Part shown: in pieces, positions 1 through 6,105 of the stretch | Numbering within the stretch: the first letter of the stretch is position 1 | How the letters are laid out: each line of letters begins with the position of its first letter | Origin: SZUA-254 sp031379665 | Lineage (GTDB): Bacteria; Bacteroidota; Ignavibacteria; UBA10030; SZUA-254 | Reading direction: 5' to 3' | Assembly (NCBI GenBank): GCA_031379665.1 | Contig: JANNFI010000081.1 | Coordinates: 1 to 13,860, forward strand | DNA: 13,860 bases | Program-made: the position numbers and the translations under genes | The notes under the pieces: model-generated | Seen by the model: the letters and a program-made list of their open reading frames with translations, nothing else | The model's database searches: none | Told to the model about the DNA's origin: nothing

Positions 1-644
1 TCCCCCACCGAATCTCCGAACGGGCCGATCTGGTCGAACGACGACGCGAAGGCGACGAGGCCGTAACGCGACACCCGGCCGTAGGTCGGCTTGAGGCCGA
101 CGACGCCGCAGAGCGCGGCCGGCTGTCTGATCGAGCCGCCGGTGTCCGAACCGAGCGCGGTCATCGCGAGTCCCGCGGCGACGGCCGCGGCGGAACCGCC
201 GCTCGACCCGCCCGGCACCCGTTCCGGATCGCGCGGGTTCTTCACAGGCCCGAACGCGGAGTTCTCGTTCAATGAACCCATCGCGAATTCGTCCATGTTG
301 GTCTTGCCGATGACGACCGCGTCGGCCGCGCGGAGACGTTCGATCACGGTCGCGTCGTAGGGTGATTCGAAGTGTTCGAGGATCTTCGAGCCGCAGGTCA
401 CCTTCCGGCCCCTGACGCAGATGACGTCCTTCACGGCGATGACCATCCCGGCGAGCGGCCCCGCGATCCCGGCGGCGACCCTGCGGTCCACCTCGCGGGC
501 CCGCCCGAGCGCGTCATCGTCGAAGACGTCGAGGAAGGCGTTCAGGTCCGCGCCGGCGCGGATCCGGCGGAGATGCTCTTCGACGATCGCTTCGCAGGTG
601 ACTTGCCGGGCGAGGAGGCGCCCGCGCTCAAGATGGAAACTCAA
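1..644 (-). CDS. gatA: Asp-tRNA(Asn)/Glu-tRNA(Gln) amidotransferase subunit A, 5' part (cut by the window edge)
   Basis: GatA of the GatCAB complex releases ammonia from glutamine and passes it to GatB, which amidates misacylated Glu-tRNA(Gln) or Asp-tRNA(Asn) in the cytoplasm. About 215 N-terminal residues of a protein usually near 480 are present. Amidase-signature landmarks are visible: the catalytic lysine in IAVKDV (residue 72), the glycine/serine loop PGGSSGGSAA, and GSDTGGSIRQPAALCG with the nucleophilic serine. KTNMDEFAMGS and GLKPTYGRVSRYGLVAFASS are typical GatA. No ATG lies in frame near the N-terminus. The best start is TTG at 644, giving MSFHLERGRLLARQVTC, but it has no Shine-Dalgarno and lies inside an 11-bp tandem repeat; an in-frame stop lies 18 bases further upstream. 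It is the last visible gene of the minus-strand run, 130 bases after tatA. Identity is secure; the start is not. Confidence 0.93.
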   Translation of the reverse strand, partial: MSFHLERGRLLARQVTCEAIVEEHLRRIRAGADLNAFLDVFDDDALGRAREVDRRVAAGIAGPLAGMVIAVKDVICVRGRKVTCGSKILEHFESPYDATVIERLRAADAVVIGKTNMDEFAMGSLNENSAFGPVKNPRDPERVPGGSSGGSAAAVAAGLAMTALGSDTGGSIRQPAALCGVVGLKPTYGRVSRYGLVAFASSFDQIGPFGDSVG

Positions 645-676
645 TGGAAAATCAATGGATATTCAACGGACGACAA
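633..676. repeat. 11-bp tandem repeat at the gatA start (three good units plus a degenerate fourth)
   Basis: Units on the plus strand are ATGGAAACTCA (633-643), ATGGAAAATCA (644-654), ATGGATATTCA (655-665) and a decayed ACGGACGACAA (666-676). The patch is clearly more AT-rich than its surroundings. The unit length is not a multiple of three, so a change in copy number shifts the frame entering gatA. The proposed TTG start of gatA lies at the boundary of the first two units. Confidence 0.7.
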
Positions 677-719
677 ATGCCAGAGACTGAGAAAAAACGG
701 ATGGGAAACGGAAATCAGG

Positions 720-743
720 CCCCGGGAGAGCATTCCCCCGGGG
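720..743 (-). other. GC-rich hairpin between tatA and gatA
   Basis: CCCCGGG (720-726) can pair with CCCGGGG (737-743) across a 10-base loop. Read on the minus strand there is no immediate T-run after the stem; a T6 run comes about 24 bases later. It could attenuate transcription between tatA and gatA, protect an mRNA end, or be chance in GC-rich DNA. Confidence 0.3.
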
Positions 744-773
744 GTGCCGCGATTCAGGACGATCGTCCGGCGA

Positions 774-974
774 TCAGGCGGTCTTGTCGCCCTTGTCGAT
801 TTTCTTGTGATCGTCAGGACGCTCGACTTCGTCCTGGATGTCTTTCGCCGCCTTGCGGAATTCCCGCAGGCCTTTCCCGAGGCCCTGGGCCAGCTCGGGG
901 ATTTTCTTCGCCCCGAAGAAGATCAGGATGATCAGGAGGATGAGGATGATTTCGCCGGTTCCGAGACCAAACAT
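774..974 (-). CDS. tatA: Sec-independent protein translocase subunit TatA
   Basis: This is the small pore-forming component of the twin-arginine pathway, which exports folded proteins across the inner membrane with TatC. The 66 residues show the full TatA plan. A short N-terminal segment with GTGEI is followed by one membrane helix (about residues 6-21, ending at the characteristic FFGAKKIPEL hinge). Then come an amphipathic helix (AQGLGKGLREFRKAAKDI) and a charged C-terminal tail. The length is at the short end of the normal range. The ATG at 974 has GAGG six bases upstream. It begins 12 bases after purQ ends, so it is probably cotranscribed; no tatC is visible here. TatA and TatB/E are hard to separate, but the length and hinge favour TatA. 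Confidence 0.93.
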   Translation of the reverse strand: MFGLGTGEIILILLIILIFFGAKKIPELAQGLGKGLREFRKAAKDIQDEVERPDDHKKIDKGDKTA

Positions 975-986
975 AGTGTGCCTCTT

Positions 987-1748
987 TTAGAAAGTCGCGT
1001 GCGTGAGATGCGCTGTGCCAACCAGATGACCGATCACCGACCTGAAGACCTTCGCCCCGTCAGTTTCCCGGAGTACGGGGTCGGACGCCCGCTCGGGGTG
1101 GGGCATCATTCCCATTATGTTTCCCGCTTCATTGACAATTCCAGCAATGTTGCGTGCCGAGCCGTTCGGGTTGGATTCCTCGGTGACTGCCCCCCCAGCG
1201 TCGCAATATCTGAAAATAATCTGGTTATTCCTTGTCAGGCGGTCGAGGGTCTCCGCATCCGCGTAAAAATTGCCCTCGCCGTGCGCGATGGGGATCCTGA
1301 GGACCTCGCCCGGGGCGCAGGCGGACGTAAATGCGGTCGCCGCGTTCTCCACCTTCAGGTTGACGTACCGGCACGAAAACGCGAGCCCGGCGTTCCGCAG
1401 GAGCGAGCCGGGAAGGAGGCCGGCCTCACAGAGGATCTGGAACCCGTTGCAGATGCCCATGACGATGCCGCCGCCCTTCGCGAAGGCGACGACTTCCTTC
1501 ATAATGGGGGAGAACCTCGCGATGGCTCCGCAGCGGAGGTAGTCGCCGTACGAGAACCCGCCCGGCAGGATGACGGCGTCGACGCCTTCGATGGAAGAGT
1601 CCTTGTGCCAGAGGAACCGGACGTCCTGCCGGAAGATCTCTTTGAGCGCGTAGTACGCGTCGTGGTCGCAGTTCGAGCCGGGGAAAACCACCACCCCGAA
1701 TTTCTTCGGCGTGCCGTTGGAGGGGATGTCGATCGGTGGTGCGCTCAT
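987..1748 (-). CDS. purQ: Phosphoribosylformylglycinamidine synthase, glutaminase subunit PurQ
   Basis: PurQ hydrolyses glutamine and channels ammonia to PurL, with PurS as the bridging subunit, in step four of de novo purine synthesis (FGAR to FGAM). It is a class I glutamine amidotransferase. VVVFPGSNCDHD opens the fold, LPGGFSYGDYLRCG forms the oxyanion region, the nucleophile is Cys100 in GICNGFQIL, and His217 with Glu219 in MMPHPE complete the triad. At 253 residues it is slightly longer than usual (about 225-235), the excess being about 16 residues before KFGVVVFPGSNC. The ATG at 1748 lies nine bases after the purS stop, so the two are surely cotranscribed. No clear Shine-Dalgarno is seen, and the true N-terminus could lie closer to the conserved core. 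Confidence 0.96.
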   Translation of the reverse strand: MSAPPIDIPSNGTPKKFGVVVFPGSNCDHDAYYALKEIFRQDVRFLWHKDSSIEGVDAVILPGGFSYGDYLRCGAIARFSPIMKEVVAFAKGGGIVMGICNGFQILCEAGLLPGSLLRNAGLAFSCRYVNLKVENAATAFTSACAPGEVLRIPIAHGEGNFYADAETLDRLTRNNQIIFRYCDAGGAVTEESNPNGSARNIAGIVNEAGNIMGMMPHPERASDPVLRETDGAKVFRSVIGHLVGTAHLTHATF

Positions 1749-1757
1749 ATGGGGCGG

Positions 1758-2006
1758 TTACACTTTTTCGAGGGTGTAATTGAAATTTTCCATCACGGTG
1801 TTCGCCAGGAGTTTCTTGCACGCTTCGCCGGCAATGCGGTCCGCCTCGGCGCGGTCGTCGGATGAAATCTTCATCTCGACGTACTTCCCCATCCTGACCT
1901 CGCTGACCTGTTCCATTCCGAGGCTCGCGATGGCGCGCTGGACCGCCTTTCCTTGCGGGTCGAGGATCGAAGTCCTCAGCGTGATATTGATTTTTGCGAG
2001 ATACAA
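1758..2006 (-). CDS. purS: Phosphoribosylformylglycinamidine synthase subunit PurS
   Basis: PurS is the small dimeric subunit that joins the PurQ glutaminase to PurL in the three-part FGAM synthase of many bacteria. The 82 residues match the family length. They carry its signature N-terminal strand followed by ILDPQGKAVQRAI and the GMEQVSEVRMGKYVEM segment. The start is a TTG at 2006 (MYLAKINITL), which matches where family members begin; an AGAGG lies about ten bases upstream, slightly far. It is directly followed by purQ. The purL partner is not in the window and must lie elsewhere if the complex works. Confidence 0.95.
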   Translation of the reverse strand: MYLAKINITLRTSILDPQGKAVQRAIASLGMEQVSEVRMGKYVEMKISSDDRAEADRIAGEACKKLLANTVMENFNYTLEKV

Positions 2007-2036
2007 AGGGTCGGTTCCTCTTTTTTTATGGGGTGG

Positions 2037-2804
2037 TCAGACGTCGACGCTCGTCATTCCCGGTTCATCTTCCTTGATGTCCTTTCCGGCGGGGTTCAGC
2101 GCATGCCGGATGGCTTGAATGGCGTACCGCAGCGGACCCGTGAGCAGGTAGAGGCCGAAGACTGGAAAGAGCGCCCCGCCCTTCGTGATCACGATCGCCG
2201 TGACGGCGATGACCAGTACGGTGAACCGCAGAGGGTGCTGCCTGATCCCCCGCTTCGAAATCTGGGGGAGCGTGTCGTAGCGTATCGTGCTGACCATCAG
2301 CAACGACACGACCGTCACGAGCGGCGGCAGGAGCGACGCCGTGAGCGGCGTGAAGCCGAACCCGTCGACGTGGAACACGAGGATGTACGCGCAAATGGTC
2401 AGCGCCGAGGCCGGAATCGGCAGGCCCCGGAAATAGTCTTTCGTGAAGCCGACCAGCTGACTGTTGAACCGCGCGAGGCGAAGAGCGCCGAAGATGAGCG
2501 GCAGCGAACTGACCAGGAGGCCCAGTCCCCCGTCCCTGAAGAGCAACGACTGGTACACGAGAAAGGACGGCGCGAGCCCGAACGAAACGACGTCGGAGAG
2601 CGAATCGAATTCTACGCCGAACGAACTCGACGATTTGGTGATTCGCGCCATCACACCATCGAGCACGTCGAAGATCGCGGCGAGGATGATGAACCACGCC
2701 GCCTGGTGGTACGCCTCCTGGGAGGTCTGCACCACGGCGCTGAAGCCGCAAAAAATGTTGAGTACCGTGAAAAGGCTCGGTACGACCGCACGCGTAATTT
2801 TCAC
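2037..2804 (-). CDS. pssA: CDP-diacylglycerol-serine O-phosphatidyltransferase
   Basis: This integral membrane enzyme joins CDP-diacylglycerol and L-serine to form phosphatidylserine, the precursor of phosphatidylethanolamine. The full CDP-alcohol phosphotransferase motif is intact: D49-G50-x2-A53-R54-x8-G63-x3-D67-x3-D71. Hydrophobic segments follow (around SFLVYQSLLF, LLVSSLPLIFGAL, ALTICAYILVF, LLPPLVTVVSLL, FTVLVIAVTAIVI and FPVFGLYLLTGPL), as expected for the family. The length of 255 residues is typical. The start is GTG at 2804, overlapping the psd stop as GTGA with AGGAC upstream, so the two are translationally coupled. The product is the substrate of the neighbouring decarboxylase, a common pairing. 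The acidic tail has no recognisable motif. Confidence 0.95.
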   Translation of the reverse strand: MKITRAVVPSLFTVLNIFCGFSAVVQTSQEAYHQAAWFIILAAIFDVLDGVMARITKSSSSFGVEFDSLSDVVSFGLAPSFLVYQSLLFRDGGLGLLVSSLPLIFGALRLARFNSQLVGFTKDYFRGLPIPASALTICAYILVFHVDGFGFTPLTASLLPPLVTVVSLLMVSTIRYDTLPQISKRGIRQHPLRFTVLVIAVTAIVITKGGALFPVFGLYLLTGPLRYAIQAIRHALNPAGKDIKEDEPGMTSVDV

Positions 2805-3490
2805 CGTTTGTGTCCTGATTGTTGTTGGGATGCGCCCGGGGCCAGCCTCGCGATGACGGTCTGTCCCGCGACCGCGCGGTCGTTGACCCGGACGGCGACT
2901 TCGGCCGAGGTGGGCAGCAGCACGTCCACTCTCGAGCCGAGCTTGATCATACCGAATCGTTTCCCGGCCACCGCCTCCTGGCCCACGCTCACCTCAGCCA
3001 CGATGCGACGCGCGAGAGAGCCGGATATCTGTTTGAAGAGTATTTTCACACCCCCGCGGTCGATGCCGATGAGCGTCCTCTCGTTGTCCTCCGAGGCCTT
3101 GTCCTTGAAGGCGGGCGTGAAACGGCCGGGCACGTGTTCCACGTAACCGACCCGGCCCGACACCGGGAACCTGTTCACGTGCACGTCGAGGGGCGACATG
3201 AAGATGCAGACCCGTAGCGCCTCGCCGTTGATGTACACCGGTTCGTGGACCGGGCCGACCGAGATTATTTTTCCGTCAGCAGGCGCGATGACGAGGTCGT
3301 CGCCGGCGGGAACGGTACGCTCGGGGTCCCTGAAGAAATTCAAGACGAGCCACGTCACGACACCCGCAACGGCGAGAACGACGACCCGCACGACCGGGTC
3401 CACGTCCACGACGAAAAGCGTCACCACGACGATGCACAAACCGACCGCGTACCAGAGGACGGAGGATCTTCCGTAGGGCGTCAGCGTCAC
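2801..3490 (-). CDS. psd: Phosphatidylserine decarboxylase proenzyme (archaeal/short type)
   Basis: It decarboxylates phosphatidylserine to phosphatidylethanolamine at the inner membrane, using a pyruvoyl group made by self-cleavage. The site is visible as KLGSRVDV with cleavage expected between Gly185 and Ser186, leaving a short alpha chain carrying the pyruvoyl. Other landmarks are NFFRDPERTVP, IAPADGKI (Asp72) and FMSPLDVHVNR (His104), which belong to the catalytic and processing set. Two hydrophobic segments near residues 11-29 and 33-50 anchor it. The 229-residue length and LGS rather than LGST mark the short PSD-A form. The start is a GTG at 3490 with no clear Shine-Dalgarno. It overlaps pssA by four bases and follows the PurC-like gene after 37 bases. 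Confidence 0.94.
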   Translation of the reverse strand: MTLTPYGRSSVLWYAVGLCIVVVTLFVVDVDPVVRVVVLAVAGVVTWLVLNFFRDPERTVPAGDDLVIAPADGKIISVGPVHEPVYINGEALRVCIFMSPLDVHVNRFPVSGRVGYVEHVPGRFTPAFKDKASEDNERTLIGIDRGGVKILFKQISGSLARRIVAEVSVGQEAVAGKRFGMIKLGSRVDVLLPTSAEVAVRVNDRAVAGQTVIARLAPGASQQQSGHKR

Positions 3491-3527
3491 TCGGTGCGCC
3501 GTTGCATTGGTTGCGTTATCCTTAACA

Positions 3528-4289
3528 TCATCCGTTATGTTTCAATCGACCGCAGAGGCTCTCGAGCGCCTCGTCAGTCCCGGTCTCCACGGGAGTATAC
3601 GCGCCATTCCCCTTCCGGTTCACCGCCGACGCGTCGAGAAACGTGCAGGTGAGGTGGGAGAGCTCACCGGTGAGGATGACCTGGTTGTTATAACGGCCGA
3701 ACGTCAACCCGATGTCGGCGATCGCCAGCTCCCGGCGCTCACACAATCCACGCAGGACGGCGTTGACTTTTGTGGCGAGGCGGTTGACCTGCCTGAACTC
3801 GTCGGGCTTGGCGAGGTTGAACGCGTAGAGGTGGTATTCGTTGATCCACGACGGCGCCCCGGCCCCGGCGGTGAGGTAATGTTCGATCACCGGAAACTCG
3901 AGCCGGCCAATGTCCGCAATTCCAAACCTTTGCGCCCACCCCGGATCAGGGGTATTATAGATCCTGGCGAGCAGGGGAAGGGGTTCGGCGTATTTCACGA
4001 GCATTTCGGCGCCGGGCCGCGCTCCGAGGTAATGCGTTGGAACGTGGAATCCCTTCAGGTATTCGAACAGGTAGGAGGAAATCTGGTTCCGGAGTTCGGC
4101 GGGGTCCCGGTGGCCCCCCTTTTTCCTTCCATTGGCCGGCGACGGGGAAACGAACTCCTGTATGAGGAGGTCCCGCTTGTTGGTCTTATAGAGGTTCCGG
4201 CCGGGTTGCCCGACGAAGAGCTCCCCTCTGGCTGTCTCGGCGACGCCCTCCCTGCTTTCCAAAAGTAACGACTGGGCCTGAGCCTTCAT
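3528..4289 (-). CDS. PurC-like (SAICAR synthetase homologue) protein, probably catalytically altered
   Basis: The fold matches SAICAR synthetase along its length. GELF..RNLY, LLIQEF, NQISSYLFEYLKGFHVPTHY, EFPVIEHYL, INEYHLYAF, RQVNRLATKVNAVLRGLCER and IADIGLTFGRYNNQVIL follow the PurC order. Key positions differ from canonical PurC. The N-terminal YxGKAK nucleotide loop reads FVGQPGR. The RNxAAGS substrate loop reads RIYNTPDPG. The DFKLEFG strand reads DIGLTFG. The GDExSPD metal/ATP segment reads TGELSHLTC. It may therefore be a pseudoenzyme or use a different substrate. The length of 253 residues is near PurC size. ATG at 4289 follows a good promoter; only a weak GGCGAG lies upstream. It leads the operon with psd, pssA, purS and purQ. 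Family is well supported, function unknown. Confidence 0.85.
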   Translation of the reverse strand: MKAQAQSLLLESREGVAETARGELFVGQPGRNLYKTNKRDLLIQEFVSPSPANGRKKGGHRDPAELRNQISSYLFEYLKGFHVPTHYLGARPGAEMLVKYAEPLPLLARIYNTPDPGWAQRFGIADIGRLEFPVIEHYLTAGAGAPSWINEYHLYAFNLAKPDEFRQVNRLATKVNAVLRGLCERRELAIADIGLTFGRYNNQVILTGELSHLTCTFLDASAVNRKGNGAYTPVETGTDEALESLCGRLKHNG

Positions 4290-4319
4290 TCTCGCCGGAA
4301 AAAGTGTTTCATATGCATC

Positions 4320-4348
4320 ATTTTAAGAAAAATGACGCCGAAAGTCAA
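4320..4348 (-). promoter_or_regulatory. Sigma70-type promoter of the minus-strand operon
   Basis: On the minus strand TTGACT (4348-4343) is followed by exactly 17 bases and TAAAAT (4325-4320). The expected transcript start is near 4313, about 24 bases before the ATG of the PurC-like gene. This is close to consensus and fits as the head promoter for the whole minus-strand run. Confidence 0.75.
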
Positions 4349-4383
4349 TGTAGAGGGATGGATGGAGCGGAAGGGCCGATGTC

Positions 4384-4412
4384 TTGGAAATTGAGGTGGG
4401 TTTATTTATATT
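4384..4412 (+). promoter_or_regulatory. Sigma70-type promoter of tRNA-Gln
   Basis: TTGGAA (4384-4389), 17 bases, then TATATT (4407-4412). The expected start near 4419 is about 13 bases before the tRNA. It is divergent from the operon promoter at 4320-4348, the two sharing a 142-base spacer. Confidence 0.7.
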
Positions 4413-4431
4413 TGCAGCACCTGTCTCACCT

Positions 4432-4504
4432 TGCCCGGTGGTGTAACTGGCAACACACTTGACTCTGGATCAAGGAAGTCTAGGTTCGAATCCTAGCCGG
4501 GCAG
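4432..4504 (+). tRNA. tRNA-Gln (anticodon CTG)
   Basis: A complete cloverleaf folds. The acceptor stem is TGCCCGG with CCGGGCA, with discriminator G at 4504. The D stem is GTGT/ACAC. The anticodon stem CTTGA/TCAAG holds loop CTCTGGA, with CTG at positions 34-36. The T stem is CTAGG/CCTAG with loop TTCGAAT. The unusual first base T pairing with A fits glutamine tRNAs. CCA is not encoded (CAA follows the discriminator), so it must be added after transcription. CTG decodes CAG, suggesting a separate TTG isoacceptor elsewhere. Confidence 0.95.
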
Positions 4505-4505
4505 C

Positions 4506-4528
4506 AAAAAGGGCAGTTTTCACTGCCC
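4506..4528 (-). terminator. Intrinsic terminator of the small minus-strand gene
   Basis: GGGCAGT (4511-4517) pairs perfectly with ACTGCCC (4522-4528) across a four-base loop. On the minus strand the stem is followed at once by TTTTT (complement of 4506-4510). It begins five bases past the stop codon of the 4533-4901 gene. On the plus strand no T-run follows, so it is mainly a minus-strand terminator, though it could also limit read-through or mark the 3' side of the tRNA transcript. Confidence 0.85.
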
Positions 4529-4532
4529 TCAA

Positions 4533-4901
4533 TCAGTTCGGGCATTTCAGGTACTCCCGGATAAAGCCGGGATCGAGGCATCTCCTCTCCCCCAGTTCCT
4601 CCAGCGCCACAGACCCGACTCTCTCCCCCGGCACCCCCGATTCGGTAAGGAGTTCGACCAGAGAATCTCGTTCAGCGCGAATAACCTCCCGTGACGGGAG
4701 GTGTTCCCCGGGCGCCGGTGTCCGCTGGCAGGAAAATGTGCGCGGAAACGCCAGGTTGACGTAGGCGTGGAGTTTCCCCGGATCGAGCCGGACCCCTTCG
4801 AGGCGGAATGCCTCGAGCGTGGCCAGGACCTTTCCAAGCGCCCCCCAGCGGTCGAATCGTTGTTCATCCCGGAGGTACAAGCTCCGGACCTGTCTGATCA
4901 A
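4533..4901 (-). CDS. Small protein of unknown function
   Basis: I do not recognise this 122-residue protein. It is soluble-looking, charged and mainly helical by composition, with no signal peptide or membrane segment. Two cysteines (FSCQRT, and YLKCPN near the C-terminus) do not form a recognisable metal motif. That it is a real gene is supported by a TTG start at 4901 with AAGGGAG five bases upstream, by an intrinsic terminator five bases after its stop, and by a possible promoter with -10 TAATAT on the minus strand at 4952-4947. It is transcribed towards the tRNA and appears to be its own unit. A CRP-like palindrome centred near 5000.5 lies about 60 bases upstream of the start site predicted from that -10. 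Confidence 0.65.
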   Translation of the reverse strand: MIRQVRSLYLRDEQRFDRWGALGKVLATLEAFRLEGVRLDPGKLHAYVNLAFPRTFSCQRTPAPGEHLPSREVIRAERDSLVELLTESGVPGERVGSVALEELGERRCLDPGFIREYLKCPN

Positions 4902-4946
4902 TCGGGCTCCCTTCGGGCGCCATTAGCGGCGCCGCATCGTCGCGCA

Positions 4947-4952
4947 ATATTA
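4947..4952 (-). promoter_or_regulatory. Possible -10 element for the small minus-strand gene
   Basis: TAATAT on the minus strand, five of six to consensus, would give a start near 4940 and a leader of about 39 bases. There is no good -35, but the CRP-like site is centred about 60.5 bases upstream, a position used by activators that replace a -35. Confidence 0.35.
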
Positions 4953-4992
4953 CACAACCTGGGGGTGAGCGGGTGTGATTATTCAAATCGAT

Positions 4993-5008
4993 TGTGATCT
5001 GGATCACC
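4993..5008. promoter_or_regulatory. CRP-like operator (site 1), TGTGA-N6-TCACC
   Basis: TGTGATCTGGATCACC is one mismatch from the CRP consensus TGTGA-N6-TCACA. The inner bases extend the symmetry (GTGATC..GATCAC). It lies between the divergent small gene and nfnA, so it could serve either. Spacing favours the small minus-strand gene. Confidence 0.6.
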
Positions 5009-5145
5009 CGTTTTGGGAGACACCGGACACACCCATCAGGCGACAAATTTTTTGCGAATACTCTCATTTCCGTTATCGGGTGCGGATCCCCCCTCTCAAA
5101 GCTGAAAATCCACCACCCACCTGACGGACCGCGTGATGTAAGGGT

Positions 5146-5167
5146 CCGAAATCTCGCCCAGATTCGG
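5146..5167. promoter_or_regulatory. Imperfect inverted repeat upstream of the sigma54 promoter
   Basis: CCG-A-AATCT and AGATT-CGG form an 8-bp stem with one bulged base around CGCCC. Its centre is about 67 bases upstream of the predicted sigma54 start. It could be the enhancer site of an NtrC-type activator, but the match is only moderate and could be chance. Confidence 0.25.
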
Positions 5168-5197
5168 GTATTTTTCCAGGCGATCGGGGTGTGCTTC

Positions 5198-5213
5198 TGG
5201 CATAATGATTGCA
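5198..5213 (+). promoter_or_regulatory. Sigma54 (-24/-12) promoter of nfnAB
   Basis: TGGCAT-N5-TTGCA matches TGGCAC-N5-TTGCA with one mismatch. The essential GG and GC are exactly ten bases apart. The predicted start near 5224 gives a leader of about 39 bases before the nfnA ATG at 5263. An NtrC-type activator gene lies downstream at 8091. Confidence 0.7.
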
Positions 5214-5262
5214 TTTTCTGAGCCGGAATGGATCCCATCAATTACTACAGGTGATAGCCCGG

Positions 5263-6105
5263 ATGCCCGTGAAACCGAAAGCCCTTCCGATGTACACCAT
5301 CGTATCGCGCCGCCTCCTCGCCGAATCGATCGCAAGGTTCGAGATCTACGCGCCCCTCATCGCGAAGAAACGGAAACCCGGAAATTTCGTGATGGTCCGC
5401 GCTGTGGAAAACGGGGAGCGGATCCCCCTCACCCTCGTCGACTCCGACGTCGAGCGGGGCACCATCACGCTGATCGTGCAGGCCGTGGGGAAATCGACCA
5501 AATACCTGCTGACACTCTACGCCGGTGACCAGCTGCTCGACGTCGTCGGGCCGCTGGGGAACTCGACACCGCTCACCGAAGGAAAAAACGTGGTATGCAT
5601 CGGGGGCGGCGTGGGCACGGCCGAGCTCCTCCCCATCACCAGGGGATTGAAGGAAAAGGAGAACCGCATTCACACCATCATCGGCGGACGAACGAGGGAG
5701 CTCGTGATCCTGGAGGACGAGATGCGCGCGTGTTCCGACAACGTCCACGTCACGACCGACGACGGATCGTACGGACGGCGCGGGACGGTGGTGGACCAGC
5801 TGAACGACCTGATAAACTCCGGCGAAACGCTCGACGCCGTCTATGCGATCGGCCCCCTGCCAATGATGAAGGCGGTGGCGAACGCGACCAGGGCATCGGG
5901 GCTGAAGACGTGCGTCAGCATGAACGCGCTGATGGTGGACGGCACCGGGATGTGCGGCGGATGCCGCGTGAGCGTCGGGGGCGAGATGAAATTCGCGTGC
6001 GTGGACGGGCCGGAATTCGATGGGCACACGGTGGACTTCGACGAATTGATGTTGCGCAACAGGACCTACAGCGACCTCGAAAAAATGGCGGACTGCCGGC
6101 TATGA
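5263..6105 (+). CDS. nfnA: Ferredoxin-NADP+ reductase-type FAD/NAD(P)-binding subunit (NfnA-like)
   Basis: This is the small flavin/NAD subunit of the NADH-dependent reduced ferredoxin:NADP+ oxidoreductase family (also annotated sulfide dehydrogenase beta or dihydroorotate dehydrogenase electron-transfer-like). The N-terminal FAD barrel (MYTIVSRRLLAESIARFEI, GNFVMVRA, GERIPLTLVD) is followed by the NAD domain with IGGGVGTAELLP. The C-terminal [2Fe-2S] set is Asp226, Cys231, Cys234 and Cys246 in DGTGMCGGCRVSV and KFACVDGPEFDGH, the three-Cys-one-Asp pattern known for NfnA. The chosen ATG has AGGTGA eight bases upstream; ATG 5290 is a weaker alternative. It gives 280 residues, normal for the family. 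It overlaps nfnB as ATGA. A sigma54 promoter lies 50 bases upstream, suggesting control by a nitrogen, carbon or redox cue. Confidence 0.88.
   Translation: MPVKPKALPMYTIVSRRLLAESIARFEIYAPLIAKKRKPGNFVMVRAVENGERIPLTLVDSDVERGTITLIVQAVGKSTKYLLTLYAGDQLLDVVGPLGNSTPLTEGKNVVCIGGGVGTAELLPITRGLKEKENRIHTIIGGRTRELVILEDEMRACSDNVHVTTDDGSYGRRGTVVDQLNDLINSGETLDAVYAIGPLPMMKAVANATRASGLKTCVSMNALMVDGTGMCGGCRVSVGGEMKFACVDGPEFDGHTVDFDELMLRNRTYSDLEKMADCRL

Larger units (their letters stand above)
4902..5262. other. Intergenic regulatory region between the small gene and nfnA
   Basis: This 361-base stretch holds no convincing gene. It contains a possible minus-strand -10 (4947-4952), a CRP-like palindrome (4993-5008), an imperfect inverted repeat (5146-5167) and a sigma54 promoter (5198-5213). 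A 35-codon open frame on the minus strand (5203-5096) resembles a protein tail but has no ribosome binding site. Confidence 0.6.

Noticed and set aside
372..1865. 497-codon plus-strand open frame
   Set aside because: It lies antisense to gatA, tatA, purQ and purS, all clearly recognised proteins; it is a shadow frame of high-GC coding DNA.
1953..3146. 397-codon plus-strand open frame
   Set aside because: It is antisense to pssA and psd, with arginine/glutamate-rich composition typical of shadow frames.
3661..3672. Perfect 12-bp palindrome (CTCACCGGTGAG) inside the PurC-like gene
   Set aside because: It does not have CRP-type spacing, lies in coding DNA, and is compatible with chance in GC-rich sequence.
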